In this document: positions 46,429 through 56,190 of the stretch, piece by piece | Position numbering within the stretch: position 1 is the first letter of the stretch | Layout: each line of letters starts with the position of its first letter | Assembly (NCBI RefSeq): GCF_002162375.1 | Contig: NZ_CP021425.1 | Location: 5,225,001-5,289,000, forward strand | Source of the DNA: Oleiphilus messinensis | Lineage (GTDB): Bacteria > Pseudomonadota > Gammaproteobacteria > Pseudomonadales > Oleiphilaceae | Reading direction: 5' to 3' | Length of the DNA stretch: 64,000 nt | Position numbers and translations under genes: made by a program | Notes under the pieces: generated by a model | Databases searched by the model: none | Told to the model about the DNA's origin: nothing | What the model saw: only the letters and a program-made list of their open reading frames with translations

Positions 46429-46875
46429 TTAATCACACATGCGAAATGTTGTACCGCCTGCGGAAGCGTAAGTGCAGTTCTGACCATTTACATTACCGCT
46501 GACCACAGAACCGTTTTGTGACATATTAATATCGGTGGTTTTGTGGTACTCATCCTCATAAGCTGCGGTATCAGCAGAATAGTAGGCCTGCCCGTATTGA
46601 GCCTGAACATTTTGTACCTGCTGATTGTACTCCACCACCGCCTGAAGTACGCCAATCGTCAACTGGCTGCCCTCAAAGCCCCAGGCACCCGTTTGTTCAT
46701 CCAGCCAGTAAAAGCCATCGGCGACTCGGGTTCCCCAAAGTTGATCCATCAATTGAATATCTTCTGCGGCCAGATGCTCACCGTTAAGGTGAACATGACG
46801 GTCACTGGCCAGAATTGTCTGACTGAACATGGAAACAAGGACAAAAAAAGAAAAGGTCAAAAGTTCTGTTTTCAT
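46429..46875 (-). CDS. small exported protein of unknown function
   Basis: 148 residues starting MKTELLTFSFFVLVSMFSQT with a clear signal peptide, cleaved near ILASDR. The mature part has WGTRVADGFYWLDEQTGAWGFEG, an Ala/Tyr/Gln-rich middle (VQAQYGQAYYSADTAAYE) and a C-terminus with a Cys pair (GQNCTYASAGGTTFRMCD), which could form a disulfide. I do not recognise the family. It stands alone between chaC and the ars operon. Confidence 0.65.
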   Translation of the reverse strand: MKTELLTFSFFVLVSMFSQTILASDRHVHLNGEHLAAEDIQLMDQLWGTRVADGFYWLDEQTGAWGFEGSQLTIGVLQAVVEYNQQVQNVQAQYGQAYYSADTAAYEDEYHKTTDINMSQNGSVVSGNVNGQNCTYASAGGTTFRMCD

Positions 46876-46994
46876 GATAAGCACCCACTGTAATCTGCAT
46901 TTGAATTACTTAAGTAGGCGATAAGAATCATGCCCTCCCCTCAAAACGCTTTGGGGAGCGGCCTGAACTGTGAGAAAGTCGACATTACAGATGA

Positions 46995-48224
46995 TTAATG
47001 CGACTCAGAAAGAGGTTCATGGACAGGCAAAGCCAGGGAAATTACGGCAGTAATCCCGATAAAAACAGCAGAAACCCACAGGCAGGTAACCAAGCCGTAA
47101 CTTTGAAAGAGCCATCCAGACAAAACTGTACCTAAAAGCCGGCCCATTGCATTGGCCATGTAGTAGAAGCCAACATCCAGGGAAACGCCATCTTCACCGG
47201 CATAACTGACAATTAAATAGCTATGGAGTGACGAATTTATTGCAAACACCGCTCCAAATAACAGCAGCCCGGGTAATAATCCCCAATACGCACTTAACCC
47301 GGCCTCTAGCGAAAGTGCAATCAACACTGGCGTAGATAACAGCAGACAAGCCCAACGGAAAGCCGTTGCACCGTCTGGAGCAGTTCCGTTCTTACGCTGG
47401 GTAATCCTTGGAGCCAATGTTTGTACAAAACCGTAACCAATGACCCAGGCCGCCAGAAAACCGCCCACTGCAGAATGATCCCATGCCAAGGTTGCCGCCA
47501 AATACACTGGCAACGCAACGACGAACCATACATCACGAGCACCGAACAAAAACAGACGCGCAGCAGATAAAATATTAACTGAACGGCTTTTGGAGAAAAT
47601 TTCGGTAAATTTAGGCTTGTTCCTGGCTTTTCCCAAATCCTTTTTGAGCGAAATCATACTGCTGACCCAGATCAGCGCGAGCACCAGCGCCATTGACAAA
47701 ACAGCACCTTGAAATCCGTACAGGGAAAGCAGAATCCCGCCAAGGAAAAAACCAATGCCTTTTAACGCATTTTTCGACCCGGTCAGGCGCGCAACCCACA
47801 AGTAGAGCGTCGATTGTGCATCCTTTGGCACCAGTAGTTTGATCGAGCTTTTCGCACTCATTTTATTGAGATCTTTGGCAATGCCAGACAAGGCCTGCGC
47901 CGCCATAACCCAGGGCACGGTCAGCCAGGCGGCAGGCACCAGCAACATGGACAAGGCCACCACCTGCAAAGCCAATCCCAGATTCATCGTCCGGTTCAAT
48001 CCGAGCCGAGCCCCCAGCCATCCGCCAACCAGATTGGTCACGACACCGAAAATTTCGTAAAACAGAAACAACATCGCGATTTGCAGCGGACTGTACCCCA
48101 ACCCGTGAAAATGCAGCACTACAAGCATACGCAGGGCGCCATCCGTCAAGGTAAACGCCCAGTAGTTACCTGTGACGAGAAGGTATTGCCGAATTTCGGG
48201 GGTAAGTGCAGACCAGCTCATCAT
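46995..48224 (-). CDS. arsJ: organoarsenical efflux MFS transporter ArsJ
   Basis: A 409-residue major facilitator protein with about 12 transmembrane helices. It is the ArsJ type: NYWAFTLTDGALRMLVVLHFHGLG, GVVTNLVGGWLGARLGLNRTM, SGIAKDLNKMSAKSSIKLL. ArsJ exports 1-arseno-3-phosphoglycerate, which then breaks down to arsenate outside the cell. It follows the gap gene by 10 bp in an arsR-gap-arsJ operon, the context that defines this pathway. Confidence 0.9.
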   Translation of the reverse strand: MMSWSALTPEIRQYLLVTGNYWAFTLTDGALRMLVVLHFHGLGYSPLQIAMLFLFYEIFGVVTNLVGGWLGARLGLNRTMNLGLALQVVALSMLLVPAAWLTVPWVMAAQALSGIAKDLNKMSAKSSIKLLVPKDAQSTLYLWVARLTGSKNALKGIGFFLGGILLSLYGFQGAVLSMALVLALIWVSSMISLKKDLGKARNKPKFTEIFSKSRSVNILSAARLFLFGARDVWFVVALPVYLAATLAWDHSAVGGFLAAWVIGYGFVQTLAPRITQRKNGTAPDGATAFRWACLLLSTPVLIALSLEAGLSAYWGLLPGLLLFGAVFAINSSLHSYLIVSYAGEDGVSLDVGFYYMANAMGRLLGTVLSGWLFQSYGLVTCLWVSAVFIGITAVISLALPVHEPLSESH

Positions 48225-48234
48225 CTTTTCCCAA

Positions 48235-49254
48235 TCAGTTTTCCGTCACGAAGCGCACCAGTTCAATCGTGCGATTGACATATCCCCACTCGTTGTCGTA
48301 CCAGGCGTAGATTTTGACCTGGGTATCATTGATAACCATGGTTGACAGCGCATCGATAATGCTGGATCGAGGATCCGTTTTGTAATCAATTGAAACCAAG
48401 GGTCGTTCCTCATAACCCAGAATGCCCGACAGGGCGGTATTCGCGGCTTCCTTGAGTAATGCATTAACCTCATTTATCGACGTGCGCTGTTTCACCTCGA
48501 AGACACAATCAGTGAGCGATGCATTGGCCAGTGGTACACGCACGGCGTGGCCATTCAGGCGCCCTTTTAATTCAGGGAAGATATGCGTAATCGCGGTCGC
48601 CGAGCCTGTTGTGGTCGGAATCAAACTCATACCGCATGCACGCGCACGGCGCAGGTCTTTGTGGGGTGCATCGAGAATCGTCTGTGTATTGGTAATATCA
48701 TGAATCGTAGTCATTGAACCATGCTCAATACCCAGTGACTCATGGATCACCTTAACCACAGGCGCCAGACAGTTGGTGGTACAGGACGCGGCTGTGACGA
48801 TTTGATGCATATCAGGATCAAAAAGCTGATCATTTACGCCCATGACCACATTCAATACACCTTCTTCCTTCACAGGCGCTGTTACCACAACCCGCTTGAC
48901 CCCTTGATCCAGATACGCTTGTAAAATTGCCTTGGATTTCATTTTCCCCGAGGCTTCAATCACAACATCGCAACTTGACCAGTCTGTATCCTCAATATTT
49001 TTATTGCGACTGCACCGGATTCGCTGACCGTTGACCCATAGTTCGTCACCTTCTGCGTGGGCCTCCGACGAAAAGCGACCATGCACCGAATCAAAATTCA
49101 ACAAGTGGGCCAGTGCATCCGCATCTGCTGCGGGGTCGTTAATCTGGACGAAGTGGAATACATTGTCCGTATCAATATCTGAACGTTCAAACGCGGCACG
49201 AAGGGTTAACCGCCCCATGCGGCCAAATCCGTTAATACCAATTCTGATGGCCAT
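48235..49254 (-). CDS. gap: ArsJ-associated glyceraldehyde-3-phosphate dehydrogenase
   Basis: A 339-residue GAPDH with the Rossmann start [20 protein letters not shown], active site [12 protein letters not shown], and [19 protein letters not shown]. It belongs to the arsenic-operon subgroup ([21 protein letters not shown]). It would use arsenate in place of phosphate to make 1-arseno-3-phosphoglycerate, the ArsJ substrate. Whether it also serves glycolysis is not visible. It sits between arsR and arsJ. Confidence 0.92.
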   Translation of the reverse strand: MAIRIGINGFGRMGRLTLRAAFERSDIDTDNVFHFVQINDPAADADALAHLLNFDSVHGRFSSEAHAEGDELWVNGQRIRCSRNKNIEDTDWSSCDVVIEASGKMKSKAILQAYLDQGVKRVVVTAPVKEEGVLNVVMGVNDQLFDPDMHQIVTAASCTTNCLAPVVKVIHESLGIEHGSMTTIHDITNTQTILDAPHKDLRRARACGMSLIPTTTGSATAITHIFPELKGRLNGHAVRVPLANASLTDCVFEVKQRTSINEVNALLKEAANTALSGILGYEERPLVSIDYKTDPRSSIIDALSTMVINDTQVKIYAWYDNEWGYVNRTIELVRFVTEN

Positions 49255-49373
49255 ATTTGTACCTCATACACGCTAAAAAATGTCTAAAAGAATCAAACCT
49301 GTATTCCGTAAAGTATTTCATTCGTGGTCTGGTGCGATTGCTCAAGATAATACTCATACCGGGATAACATAAC

Positions 49374-49414
49374 ATTTACCATATATATGTTTTTTCAGAT
49401 ATATAGTGGTAAAT
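49374..49414 (-). promoter_or_regulatory. imperfect inverted repeat between arsR and gap
   Basis: ATTTACC...GGTAAAT arms with ATATAT cores on both sides of the spacer, inside the 174-bp arsR-gap gap. It resembles the AT-rich operator upstream of arsR and may be a second ArsR site. Confidence 0.45.
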
Positions 49415-49428
49415 TTTTTTGCCTGATT

Positions 49429-49773
49429 TCAGCAACATCGGGACACACGCTCTGGACGATCACCCATACTGCCCAAGCGTGTTATGTTATCCAGCAACCA
49501 TGACGAATTTTCTACAGCGCTAATATCCAAGACTGATTTCGCCCACTCAGGCAACGCCGGATTAATCCGATAAAATACCCATTGTCCTTGTCGTCTGTCT
49601 TGTAACAACTCACATTTCCGCAACTGCGCCAGGTGACGGGATACTTTGGGTTGTACCTCATCCAAAGCCGCCATAAGTTCACAAACACAGAGCTCACCTT
49701 CACTTTGAATAAGCAATAAACAACGGAGGCGAGTTTCATCTGCAAGGCACTTATAGAACTGCAAGGGGCTCAT
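49429..49773 (-). CDS. arsR: ArsR-family arsenic-responsive repressor
   Basis: A 114-residue ArsR/SmtB winged-helix protein. The metalloid-binding ELCVCEL motif (C-x-C, about residues 29-31) is present, followed by the recognition helix QPKVSRHLAQLRKCELLQDRR and wing GQWVFYRINP. The C-terminus ends in vicinal cysteines (SRCC), which could contribute to sensing. It heads the arsR-gap-arsJ operon, with a perfect 20-bp palindrome upstream as the likely operator. Confidence 0.93.
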   Translation of the reverse strand: MSPLQFYKCLADETRLRCLLLIQSEGELCVCELMAALDEVQPKVSRHLAQLRKCELLQDRRQGQWVFYRINPALPEWAKSVLDISAVENSSWLLDNITRLGSMGDRPERVSRCC

Positions 49774-49817
49774 GGATGTCCTGAATAAACGGTTTGATCG
49801 AAGCGCGTGAGCCTAAC

Positions 49818-49837
49818 ATATATGAAATTTCATATAT
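49818..49837 (-). promoter_or_regulatory. ArsR operator palindrome
   Basis: ATATATGAAATTTCATATAT is a perfect 20-bp palindrome 45 bp upstream of the arsR start, where a repressor would overlap the promoter. Confidence 0.75.
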
Positions 49838-49886
49838 ACTGTTTTTTGCCATGGGCGCTGCAAAAATCGAGTAACTTCACTGGTCG

Positions 49887-52049
49887 TTAAAGAAATGTGT
49901 CAATACTGGAGACATCAAGCTGCTCAGGGCTTAAAACCTTAAGTGCATACTGTTCCCACACCCGCGCATTCAAAAACAAGTGATACAAGTCGGCATCAAT
50001 ATGTTCGGCATCACGCATTTTCTGCATGATGGACAATGCCTGGCTAATTTTCATGGGCGCTTTGTAGGGCCTGTCTTTTGCGGTCAAGGCTTCAAAGATA
50101 TCGGCGATCGCCATCATGCGGGCCGGGATCGACATTTCATCCCGTTTCAGGCCTTTGGGAAACCCGGTGCCATCCATCTTTTCATGGTGCCCCCCGGCAT
50201 ACTCCGGCACGCGTCGCAGCTTTTTGGGGAATTGCAGAGATTCCAGCATATCGATGGTAACCGTAATATGGTTATTGATAATCTGGCGCTCTTCCTGATT
50301 GAGGGTTCCTCTTTCTATGGAGAGGTTATAAATTTCCTCGGCGGATAAAATCGGTACAATCTCGCCATGGGCATCAGTCCATTCATGTTTTCCAATCTGG
50401 ACAATACGGGCCCGATCTTCCTCGGACAAAAATTCGGCCCCCTGATTTGAGCGGTTGATAAATTCCCTGTCCACATCCAATACGGTCAATGCATCCTGCA
50501 TTTGCTGTTGCAATTCCGTGCGGCGCCCCGGGTTGTCGATTATCTGGTGTAAATACCGGACCTGAGTTTCCTGTCGCAGCGCAGCAAAGCGTGCATTGAT
50601 TGCTTCTATACCATCCTTGAGGCCATGCAGCTTCGTCGACTTATCCAGAACCGAGTCCGGCGTCGAAAGTTTGCCACAATCGTGAAGCCAGGCGGCAACA
50701 TGCAATTCGTACCAACCATCCGCATCAAGATTGAAGGTCCCGTAGGTTTTAGTGTCATTACAGGCGGCTTGGGCGAGCAACTCTGTTAACAAGGGCACCC
50801 GTTGACAATGCCCCGAGGTATGGGGCGATTTGGCATCAATCGCTTTGGCGATACATTGAATGAAGTTATCCAGTAAATCCTTTAATTCGTGAACGAGTAA
50901 CTGATTATCCAGAGCAATCGCAGCATAAGTCGCCAACGCCTTGACCAGTGGCACAACACGCTTTGAAAACGGTACCACGGACTGACTGAAGGGATCCCGG
51001 GCATTCACCAATTGCAATACCCCGATGACCTCTTTGTTATGATCGATCAGTGGCAGGGTTAAAAACGATTTTGACCGGTAACCGGTCTGTTCATCAAAAT
51101 GGCGCGTGCCTGAAAAATCATACCCTTCTTCCCGATACGCATCATCAATGACGACTTCACGACGTAAATGCACACATGAGGTTACAACATTGTTGGCATT
51201 GGGGTATCGCTTGCCATTACGCAGCTCATAGAGTGCAATGGGTTGAAAGGGAATGGCCTGTCCGGTTGCGCCACCGTAATTTAAGCCGAGCGTAGCATTG
51301 CGAACCACGATGAACTCTAAAACCGGTACGTCCCCTGAATCATTTAATAGATACAGGGAGCCGCCATCTGCCTGGGTCAGTTTTTGCGCCTCATCGAGAA
51401 TACTTTCCATCAGAAGTTGCGTATTGCTTTGACAGGACAGCTTGATCAACAGATCCTTATTGGTATTCGCCAAATTCTGCGCATTGATGGCCAAGGCCGC
51501 AAACGATGCCAGTGTCGCAATTACCGGCTCTTGTTCCCGCGAGAAAGGGACAACCGCTAAAGAGTCCGGCTCACGGGCATTGATCAACTGCAAAACCCCG
51601 ACCAGTTCACTGACATCATTTACCAAAGGCACGGCCAACACAGACTGGGTATGGTACTGCGCTTCCTCATCAAAAGTATGAGCGCCACTGAAATCAAACT
51701 GGGTGTTCTGGTACGTATCTTCAATATTTATGATTTCACGCCGATTTGCTGCACTGGCGGCGATATGGGTCACATTTGGCTGGCCATCGGATGTTTTCAA
51801 CGGGATCGGCTTCAACCCGGCGGAGCGTGAACCGAAATGAGTTTCATATTGATGCAGTTTTTTATTATGTACGATACAAAAGGTCAGCTGTTGCGGCGGT
51901 TGCTGATCAACTAAATAAAGGGTTCCCCCCTCTGCGCAGGTTATCGCCTGGGCCTCGTCTATAATCATTTCGCACAGATTATATAAATCATTTTCGGCAA
52001 ATAACTTTTGACCGATCCGGATCAAAGTATCGTAGACTTTGGAATCCAT
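49887..52049 (-). CDS. GAF-GAF-HD-GYP cyclic-di-GMP phosphodiesterase
   Basis: 720 residues from an ATG with a GGAGGA site. Two tandem GAF domains (about 8-175 and 195-370) share the repeat layout QAITCAEGGTLYLVDQ / QKLTQADGGSLYLLND and SVLAVPLVNDVSELVGVLQLINARE. A C-terminal HD-GYP domain follows (HTSGHCQRV, HDCGKLSTPD, HHEKMDGTGFPKGL, DIFEALTAKDRPYK). The defining GYP is GFP here, a conservative change. It should hydrolyse c-di-GMP under control of a GAF ligand. It is soluble, with no receiver or membrane helix, and monocistronic. Confidence 0.9.
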   Translation of the reverse strand: MDSKVYDTLIRIGQKLFAENDLYNLCEMIIDEAQAITCAEGGTLYLVDQQPPQQLTFCIVHNKKLHQYETHFGSRSAGLKPIPLKTSDGQPNVTHIAASAANRREIINIEDTYQNTQFDFSGAHTFDEEAQYHTQSVLAVPLVNDVSELVGVLQLINAREPDSLAVVPFSREQEPVIATLASFAALAINAQNLANTNKDLLIKLSCQSNTQLLMESILDEAQKLTQADGGSLYLLNDSGDVPVLEFIVVRNATLGLNYGGATGQAIPFQPIALYELRNGKRYPNANNVVTSCVHLRREVVIDDAYREEGYDFSGTRHFDEQTGYRSKSFLTLPLIDHNKEVIGVLQLVNARDPFSQSVVPFSKRVVPLVKALATYAAIALDNQLLVHELKDLLDNFIQCIAKAIDAKSPHTSGHCQRVPLLTELLAQAACNDTKTYGTFNLDADGWYELHVAAWLHDCGKLSTPDSVLDKSTKLHGLKDGIEAINARFAALRQETQVRYLHQIIDNPGRRTELQQQMQDALTVLDVDREFINRSNQGAEFLSEEDRARIVQIGKHEWTDAHGEIVPILSAEEIYNLSIERGTLNQEERQIINNHITVTIDMLESLQFPKKLRRVPEYAGGHHEKMDGTGFPKGLKRDEMSIPARMMAIADIFEALTAKDRPYKAPMKISQALSIMQKMRDAEHIDADLYHLFLNARVWEQYALKVLSPEQLDVSSIDTFL

Positions 52050-52103
52050 GAGTCCTCCGCAATGCAACAGTTTGATTACCAACAAACGCTATCACACGAT
52101 AGC

Positions 52104-52147
52104 TCAACTTTTGGTTCTATCAACTTTTGGTTCTATCAACTTTGGCT
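52104..52147 (+). repeat. short tandem repeat, 16-bp unit
   Basis: TCAACTTTTGGTTCTA occurs twice in tandem and is followed by a degenerate third unit TCAACTTTGGCTCT. It lies upstream of the HD-GYP gene in the divergent intergenic region. Confidence 0.75.
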
Positions 52148-52401
52148 CTCTTGAAACGGGCTCTTCTAACAGTAGCATGAATGACCGCCATTCCAACGGC
52201 ATTGTTCAATCCTGTTAACTGATCAAAATTTGTTAATTGATCAATTTTTGCTAAATTTAATAGGGTCACGCGATGGGCGTGCCCTATCAATTCCAGGCAA
52301 TATCCAAGAAGTAGCTGTCCCCAAAAATAACAAAGTCAGGGTGATCCTTGCAGCGCGGTTGTCGTGCTGTTTCACGATTTGATAATTAAAGGAGCTATAC
52401 T
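52148..52401. other. intergenic region upstream of a small membrane protein gene
   Basis: No ORF. It holds a bulged 11-bp hairpin (ATAGGG-CACGC with GCGTG-CCCTAT, 52260-52287) and the A-rich sequence CAAAAATAACAA at 52322-52333, identical to a 12-base core of the crcZ decoys. Both could lie in the leader of the gene at 52402. Confidence 0.5.
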
Positions 52402-52623
52402 TTGAACGACATCCAACCTACACTTTTTGATCAATTTAAAGATTACATCCAAGGCGGTATTATCGGTCTGCTGTTTATCGATATTGCCATGTTCCTCACA
52501 CACTGCGCGATTGAAGGCACAATGGAAGGCTACAGCCTGTTCACCACTGGCCTGCTTGTCATCGCCGCGGCTCTGTTTTTTGTTGAAAACCTGTATCAAC
52601 ATCAGGCGTCTCACGAGCACTGA
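52402..52623 (+). CDS. small two-helix membrane protein
   Basis: 73 residues starting at TTG with an AAAGGAG site 7 bases upstream. Two hydrophobic segments are visible, GGIIGLLFIDIAMFLTHCAI and FTTGLLVIAAALFFVENLY, separated by an acidic loop (EGTMEGYS), with a His-rich tail (HQASHEH). I do not recognise the family. A strong terminator follows 30 bp downstream, supporting a real monocistronic gene. Confidence 0.65.
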   Translation: MNDIQPTLFDQFKDYIQGGIIGLLFIDIAMFLTHCAIEGTMEGYSLFTTGLLVIAAALFFVENLYQHQASHEH

Positions 52624-52652
52624 ACATCCTGTTCTTGCGCCCCCTCTGAGGC

Positions 52653-52690
52653 ACCGCCCTGAGCAACTTCGCCACTCAGGGCGGTATTTT
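52653..52690 (+). terminator. intrinsic terminator
   Basis: ACCGCCCTGAG / CTCAGGGCGGT, a perfect 11-bp stem with an 11-nt loop, followed by ATTTT. It terminates the small membrane protein gene and may act on the convergent asmA-family gene too. Confidence 0.88.
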
Positions 52691-52704
52691 GATGCCCAAA
52701 AACG

Positions 52705-54930
52705 TTATTTGAAAAGCCCTTTCAGAACCTCTCGTCCCGCCTCTTCCAAAGCATCTTTACGCTGTTGCTTTTCAGACTTCTCCGCATCTGGGTTTTCAGC
52801 TTGTTTGGCATCCTTTTCCGCCTTACGCTTGTCGAAAAAGCGATCAATTTCCTTGACGGCTTTGGTCTTGGCTTTATCTTTAACCGCCTGTGTTGCTGCT
52901 TTTTCAATTGCACTACGATCAACCTTACAAGCGGGTACCGGGCTTTGGTTCAGGTCTGCTTTACAGACATAGTTGAGCGGAATATTACGAAACGCTGTCG
53001 CCCATTTACTTTCTTTCTCGATAAACTCAGCCGTCGGTGTCAGATTAAAACGGTATTCCAGCGTTCGTTTTGCCAGATCCACTTCACCCGACCCGAGCAA
53101 ATCTGCGTCCCGATTTAACTGCAGGCGATATTGCTTGTGATGGAGTTGAGAACCTTCCAGCGCAAATTGGGTTTTAAGGTCTTTAAAGGGTGTTGCCGCC
53201 ACAAGCTTGGAGGTATCTTGCACGTTCTGGTCAAATTTGGATGCCAATTGGTATAAATCCGTCAACAGTTCCAATTCCTCCAGCGCACCTTTCTCCAGGT
53301 AAAGATCCAGATTCGCGTTGCCGTTTTCCAGAATCGAATTCAAGGAGTTGCCCTGACTTTGATAGCGTGTGTTGACGTTGATTTTTCCTTGTGGCTGGAT
53401 TTTTAACAGACCAAACATGAACTCTTGCCGCGTCAGTGATTTGGGAAATTTATCCGCGTTCACATTCATGATGTCATTTTTAAAACTGTAGCGAACCTGA
53501 TCTGTCCGCGCATCAAGCGATGCCTTGGTCTTCAAGGTTCCATCGTATAACGTTGCATCAGCTTTATGGAGCTCCAACAAGCCATTTTTGGCGGTCAGGT
53601 ATATTTCCATATTATTCGTAACATAGTCCTTCAAGGTCGCCTCAGCCAGCTTCAAGCTCACACTGAGATCCAGTGGGCGAAGCACCTCAACCGGGATCAA
53701 CGGCTCATTTCCGCTACTCTGCGGTTTATCGGTCGGTACCGGAGCAGGCACAGGAGCGGCTTCCCCCTCTTTGCCGGGTGGCAAATAGTGATCCAGGTTA
53801 ATACGGTCTCCGCTCAGTGCAACCGTGATGGCCTGGGATACGGTATTTACAGTGACACCACCACGAAACGTAGTCTGGTCAAGAGCCATAACAATATCAG
53901 GGATGGTGAGCAGGTTATCACGCATCGACATCGATGTTTTAAACGAAACAGCTGAGAGTGCTTTCGGGTCTGACATGGAAACAGGTGTTCCCATCTTCGC
54001 CAATAATGCCTGTGCGGAAAAAGCAGGGATCGATAAATCCCCCTGGATCACTGGTGCTTCAAAATTGGAAACCTGGACATTGGACTGTACTTTCAAATTC
54101 TCGAATTGCAGTACAAATTCCTGAATAGCCAACAACTGCTCAGCCAGATCAACCTCGACCCCGGTACGAATATCAAAGTTCAAGGTTTTTCCCTGGGTTG
54201 CTTCACTGGTCACGCTAAGCTGGGTATTCAGATCCGAGAGCGCAATTTTTTTAATGTCTTTGGAAACTTTGATCTCCGATTTCAACGATGCCTGCAGCGT
54301 CGTTTTTGGTTTTGCTGCCTCCACAACAAAGCCGAGCGATACGGGAAACGCAGCACCCAGCGAAACATCCTCAAGCCCCAGCGAGAAGTCTTTCAACGCG
54401 ACACTTTGCCCGCTTTGCTGATCCACAAAGTTCAAAGCGGTATCCTCTATATTGAATGCCAGGATATTCAACTGGGGTAATTCGCCACTGGGCTGATCCG
54501 GCTTGGCTTCCGGCGCTTCCTGTTTCGGCTTGGCCGCCTGGGTTGCACTGATGATTTCCCAGTTGCCTCGACCATCCTCGCCTTTTCGCAAATTCAGGCG
54601 AGCCTTCGAGACCAGTATCCGATCTACCCCGACCTGTCCGGAAAACAATGGTATTAACGCGACACTGGCTTTTAGTTCTCCGACTTCTGCAAATCGCTCA
54701 CCGTTCGGTTCGTCCAGTTGCACATCACTGATTGCAACGCCCAGAAAAGGATAGATCGACAGGCCAATGTCGCCTTTTAATGCGAGAGTCAGTCCGGTTT
54801 GTTCTTTGACAACTTTTTCGATTTCCGGCTTGAATTGATTCACCAGCGAAGGCAAAGCGACGGCTAGCATCAGCAATAAAACTAGCAAGAATATGACAAT
54901 AAATCCGAATATTTTTACGATACGACGCAT
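52705..54930 (-). CDS. AsmA-family protein
   Basis: 741 residues. One N-terminal membrane helix (VKIFGFIVIFLLVLLLMLAVAL) anchors a long periplasmic region rich in beta strands. Family blocks are GLTLALKGDIGLSIYPFLGVAISDVQL and GQVGVDRILVSKARLNLRKGEDGRGNWE near the start, and the C-terminal AsmA region (DLSVSLKLAEATLKDYVTNNMEIYLTAKNG-like, KGALEELELLTDLYQLASKF). AsmA-like proteins are bridge-like proteins implicated in phospholipid transport to the outer membrane. The C-terminal ~90 residues are highly charged (Lys/Glu/Ala). Confidence 0.9.
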   Translation of the reverse strand: MRRIVKIFGFIVIFLLVLLLMLAVALPSLVNQFKPEIEKVVKEQTGLTLALKGDIGLSIYPFLGVAISDVQLDEPNGERFAEVGELKASVALIPLFSGQVGVDRILVSKARLNLRKGEDGRGNWEIISATQAAKPKQEAPEAKPDQPSGELPQLNILAFNIEDTALNFVDQQSGQSVALKDFSLGLEDVSLGAAFPVSLGFVVEAAKPKTTLQASLKSEIKVSKDIKKIALSDLNTQLSVTSEATQGKTLNFDIRTGVEVDLAEQLLAIQEFVLQFENLKVQSNVQVSNFEAPVIQGDLSIPAFSAQALLAKMGTPVSMSDPKALSAVSFKTSMSMRDNLLTIPDIVMALDQTTFRGGVTVNTVSQAITVALSGDRINLDHYLPPGKEGEAAPVPAPVPTDKPQSSGNEPLIPVEVLRPLDLSVSLKLAEATLKDYVTNNMEIYLTAKNGLLELHKADATLYDGTLKTKASLDARTDQVRYSFKNDIMNVNADKFPKSLTRQEFMFGLLKIQPQGKINVNTRYQSQGNSLNSILENGNANLDLYLEKGALEELELLTDLYQLASKFDQNVQDTSKLVAATPFKDLKTQFALEGSQLHHKQYRLQLNRDADLLGSGEVDLAKRTLEYRFNLTPTAEFIEKESKWATAFRNIPLNYVCKADLNQSPVPACKVDRSAIEKAATQAVKDKAKTKAVKEIDRFFDKRKAEKDAKQAENPDAEKSEKQQRKDALEEAGREVLKGLFK

Positions 54931-55167
54931 ATGAGTTCACACTTCCTGTTTTCGCTTGAAGACTCGAAATAATCATTCCGATCGATACCCTGTATTTTGG
55001 TCGAAAATACGTTACTTGCCCAACCAAAATACCAACCTCCCAAGACTTTTCAATGCCAGCTGGAAAAAGATATTAGGGGCGTGATATTTGCTTAATGATT
55101 TGAGCTGCGTGTAGAGTATGATTAACGCGCCGAGCCGGACAGTACGCCACCTAATCAGGTAACCCAT

Positions 55168-55884
55168 ATGAACACGCGAAAAACTATCGCCATAATCGAT
55201 TGTGATTATCTCTACGATCACCTGAAAGATGAGTATCACAGCTATCCAGAAATGTTTGCGCGCGCAGCCCAACGATGCGATCTCGATCTGGAGTTTTGCA
55301 ATTACTCTGCGATTGATGAGCAACTGCCTTCCCCCATTCCGGAAATGGATGGCTGGGTCATTATGGGCAGTAAATTTGGCGCGTACGAAGACCGACCGTG
55401 GATTAACGCGCTAAAGGCATTCATCCGCACGCTATACGAACGAGGCGATAAAATTACCGGCGTTTGCTTCGGGCACCAGATTATCCATCTTGCATTGGGG
55501 GGAGAGGTTCGCAAGGCTTCCGTTGGTTGGGGAGTGGGAGTTCATGACTATGAGTTGGACCACAGTCCGGAGTGGTTGCCTGGGGCACGATCCCACTTAT
55601 CCTTGATTGTCAGCCACCAGGACCAAGTGATTCGCATGGCTCCACGGGCGAAACGTATCGCAGGCAGCGCTTTCTGCCCGAATGCAATCTGCCTGATCGA
55701 TGAACAGGTTCTGACCTGCCAGGCCCACCCGGAATTTACACCTGATTACTCCCGTCAGCTTATGAATATCCGACGTACCTGCATTGGCGAGCAAATCGTG
55801 CAAAACGGTGAACAATCCTTGTCGAAGGAATTGCACTCTGCAGTGGTTCTGAACTGGTTTGAGACGCTATTTAAGCGCGGCTAA
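55168..55884 (+). CDS. class I glutamine amidotransferase-like protein
   Basis: 238 residues with a GATase1 fold. The nucleophile elbow is GVCFGHQIIHLALGG (Cys), and the late His-x-Glu is CQAHPEFTPDYS, completing the triad. MDGWVIMGSKFGAYEDRPWI lies in the oxyanion region. It resembles stand-alone GMP-synthase-like amidotransferases and gamma-glutamyl hydrolases; no synthase domain is attached or adjacent. The substrate is unknown. It is divergent from the AsmA-family gene. Confidence 0.85.
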   Translation: MNTRKTIAIIDCDYLYDHLKDEYHSYPEMFARAAQRCDLDLEFCNYSAIDEQLPSPIPEMDGWVIMGSKFGAYEDRPWINALKAFIRTLYERGDKITGVCFGHQIIHLALGGEVRKASVGWGVGVHDYELDHSPEWLPGARSHLSLIVSHQDQVIRMAPRAKRIAGSAFCPNAICLIDEQVLTCQAHPEFTPDYSRQLMNIRRTCIGEQIVQNGEQSLSKELHSAVVLNWFETLFKRG

Positions 55885-56033
55885 GCAACCTGCCAGATTA
55901 CCCTGGAAAGCCTCAGCAAAAGGCGGTGAAAAGTTGTCTATTTCGGCGTAAACCGCCTATTATGAAAAGAGGATCAATGTCAACCAGCAAAGGTATGCTC
56001 CACCTCTGAGGCTTTGCGGTAGGATCATATGAG

Positions 56034-56190
56034 CCGTTTTCATAAACCTGCTTAAACCTACTCAAGGTTTAAACGAGCCTATCCCTACAGCGCAGGGTGC
56101 GCGGAAAGCAGGGTAGCGCTTTCCTGAATCAAGTCGGGACTCATGCCCGGTCTACCATCAAGGCGAGCCTCGACGGAGTAACTAACCCGA
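56034..56190 (-). ncRNA. candidate TnpB guide (omega) RNA, copy 2
   Basis: Shares the stems described for copy 1. The GGAAAGC/GCTTTCC hairpin keeps its stem while the loop changes (AGGGTAGC instead of AGTGGAGT). The terminal hairpin loop is CTCAA rather than CTCAT. Confidence 0.4.

Noticed and set aside
49374-49420. Inverted repeat plus T-run as a terminator of arsR
   Set aside because: The T-run is on the wrong side for leftward transcription, and the AT-rich dyad looks more like an operator.
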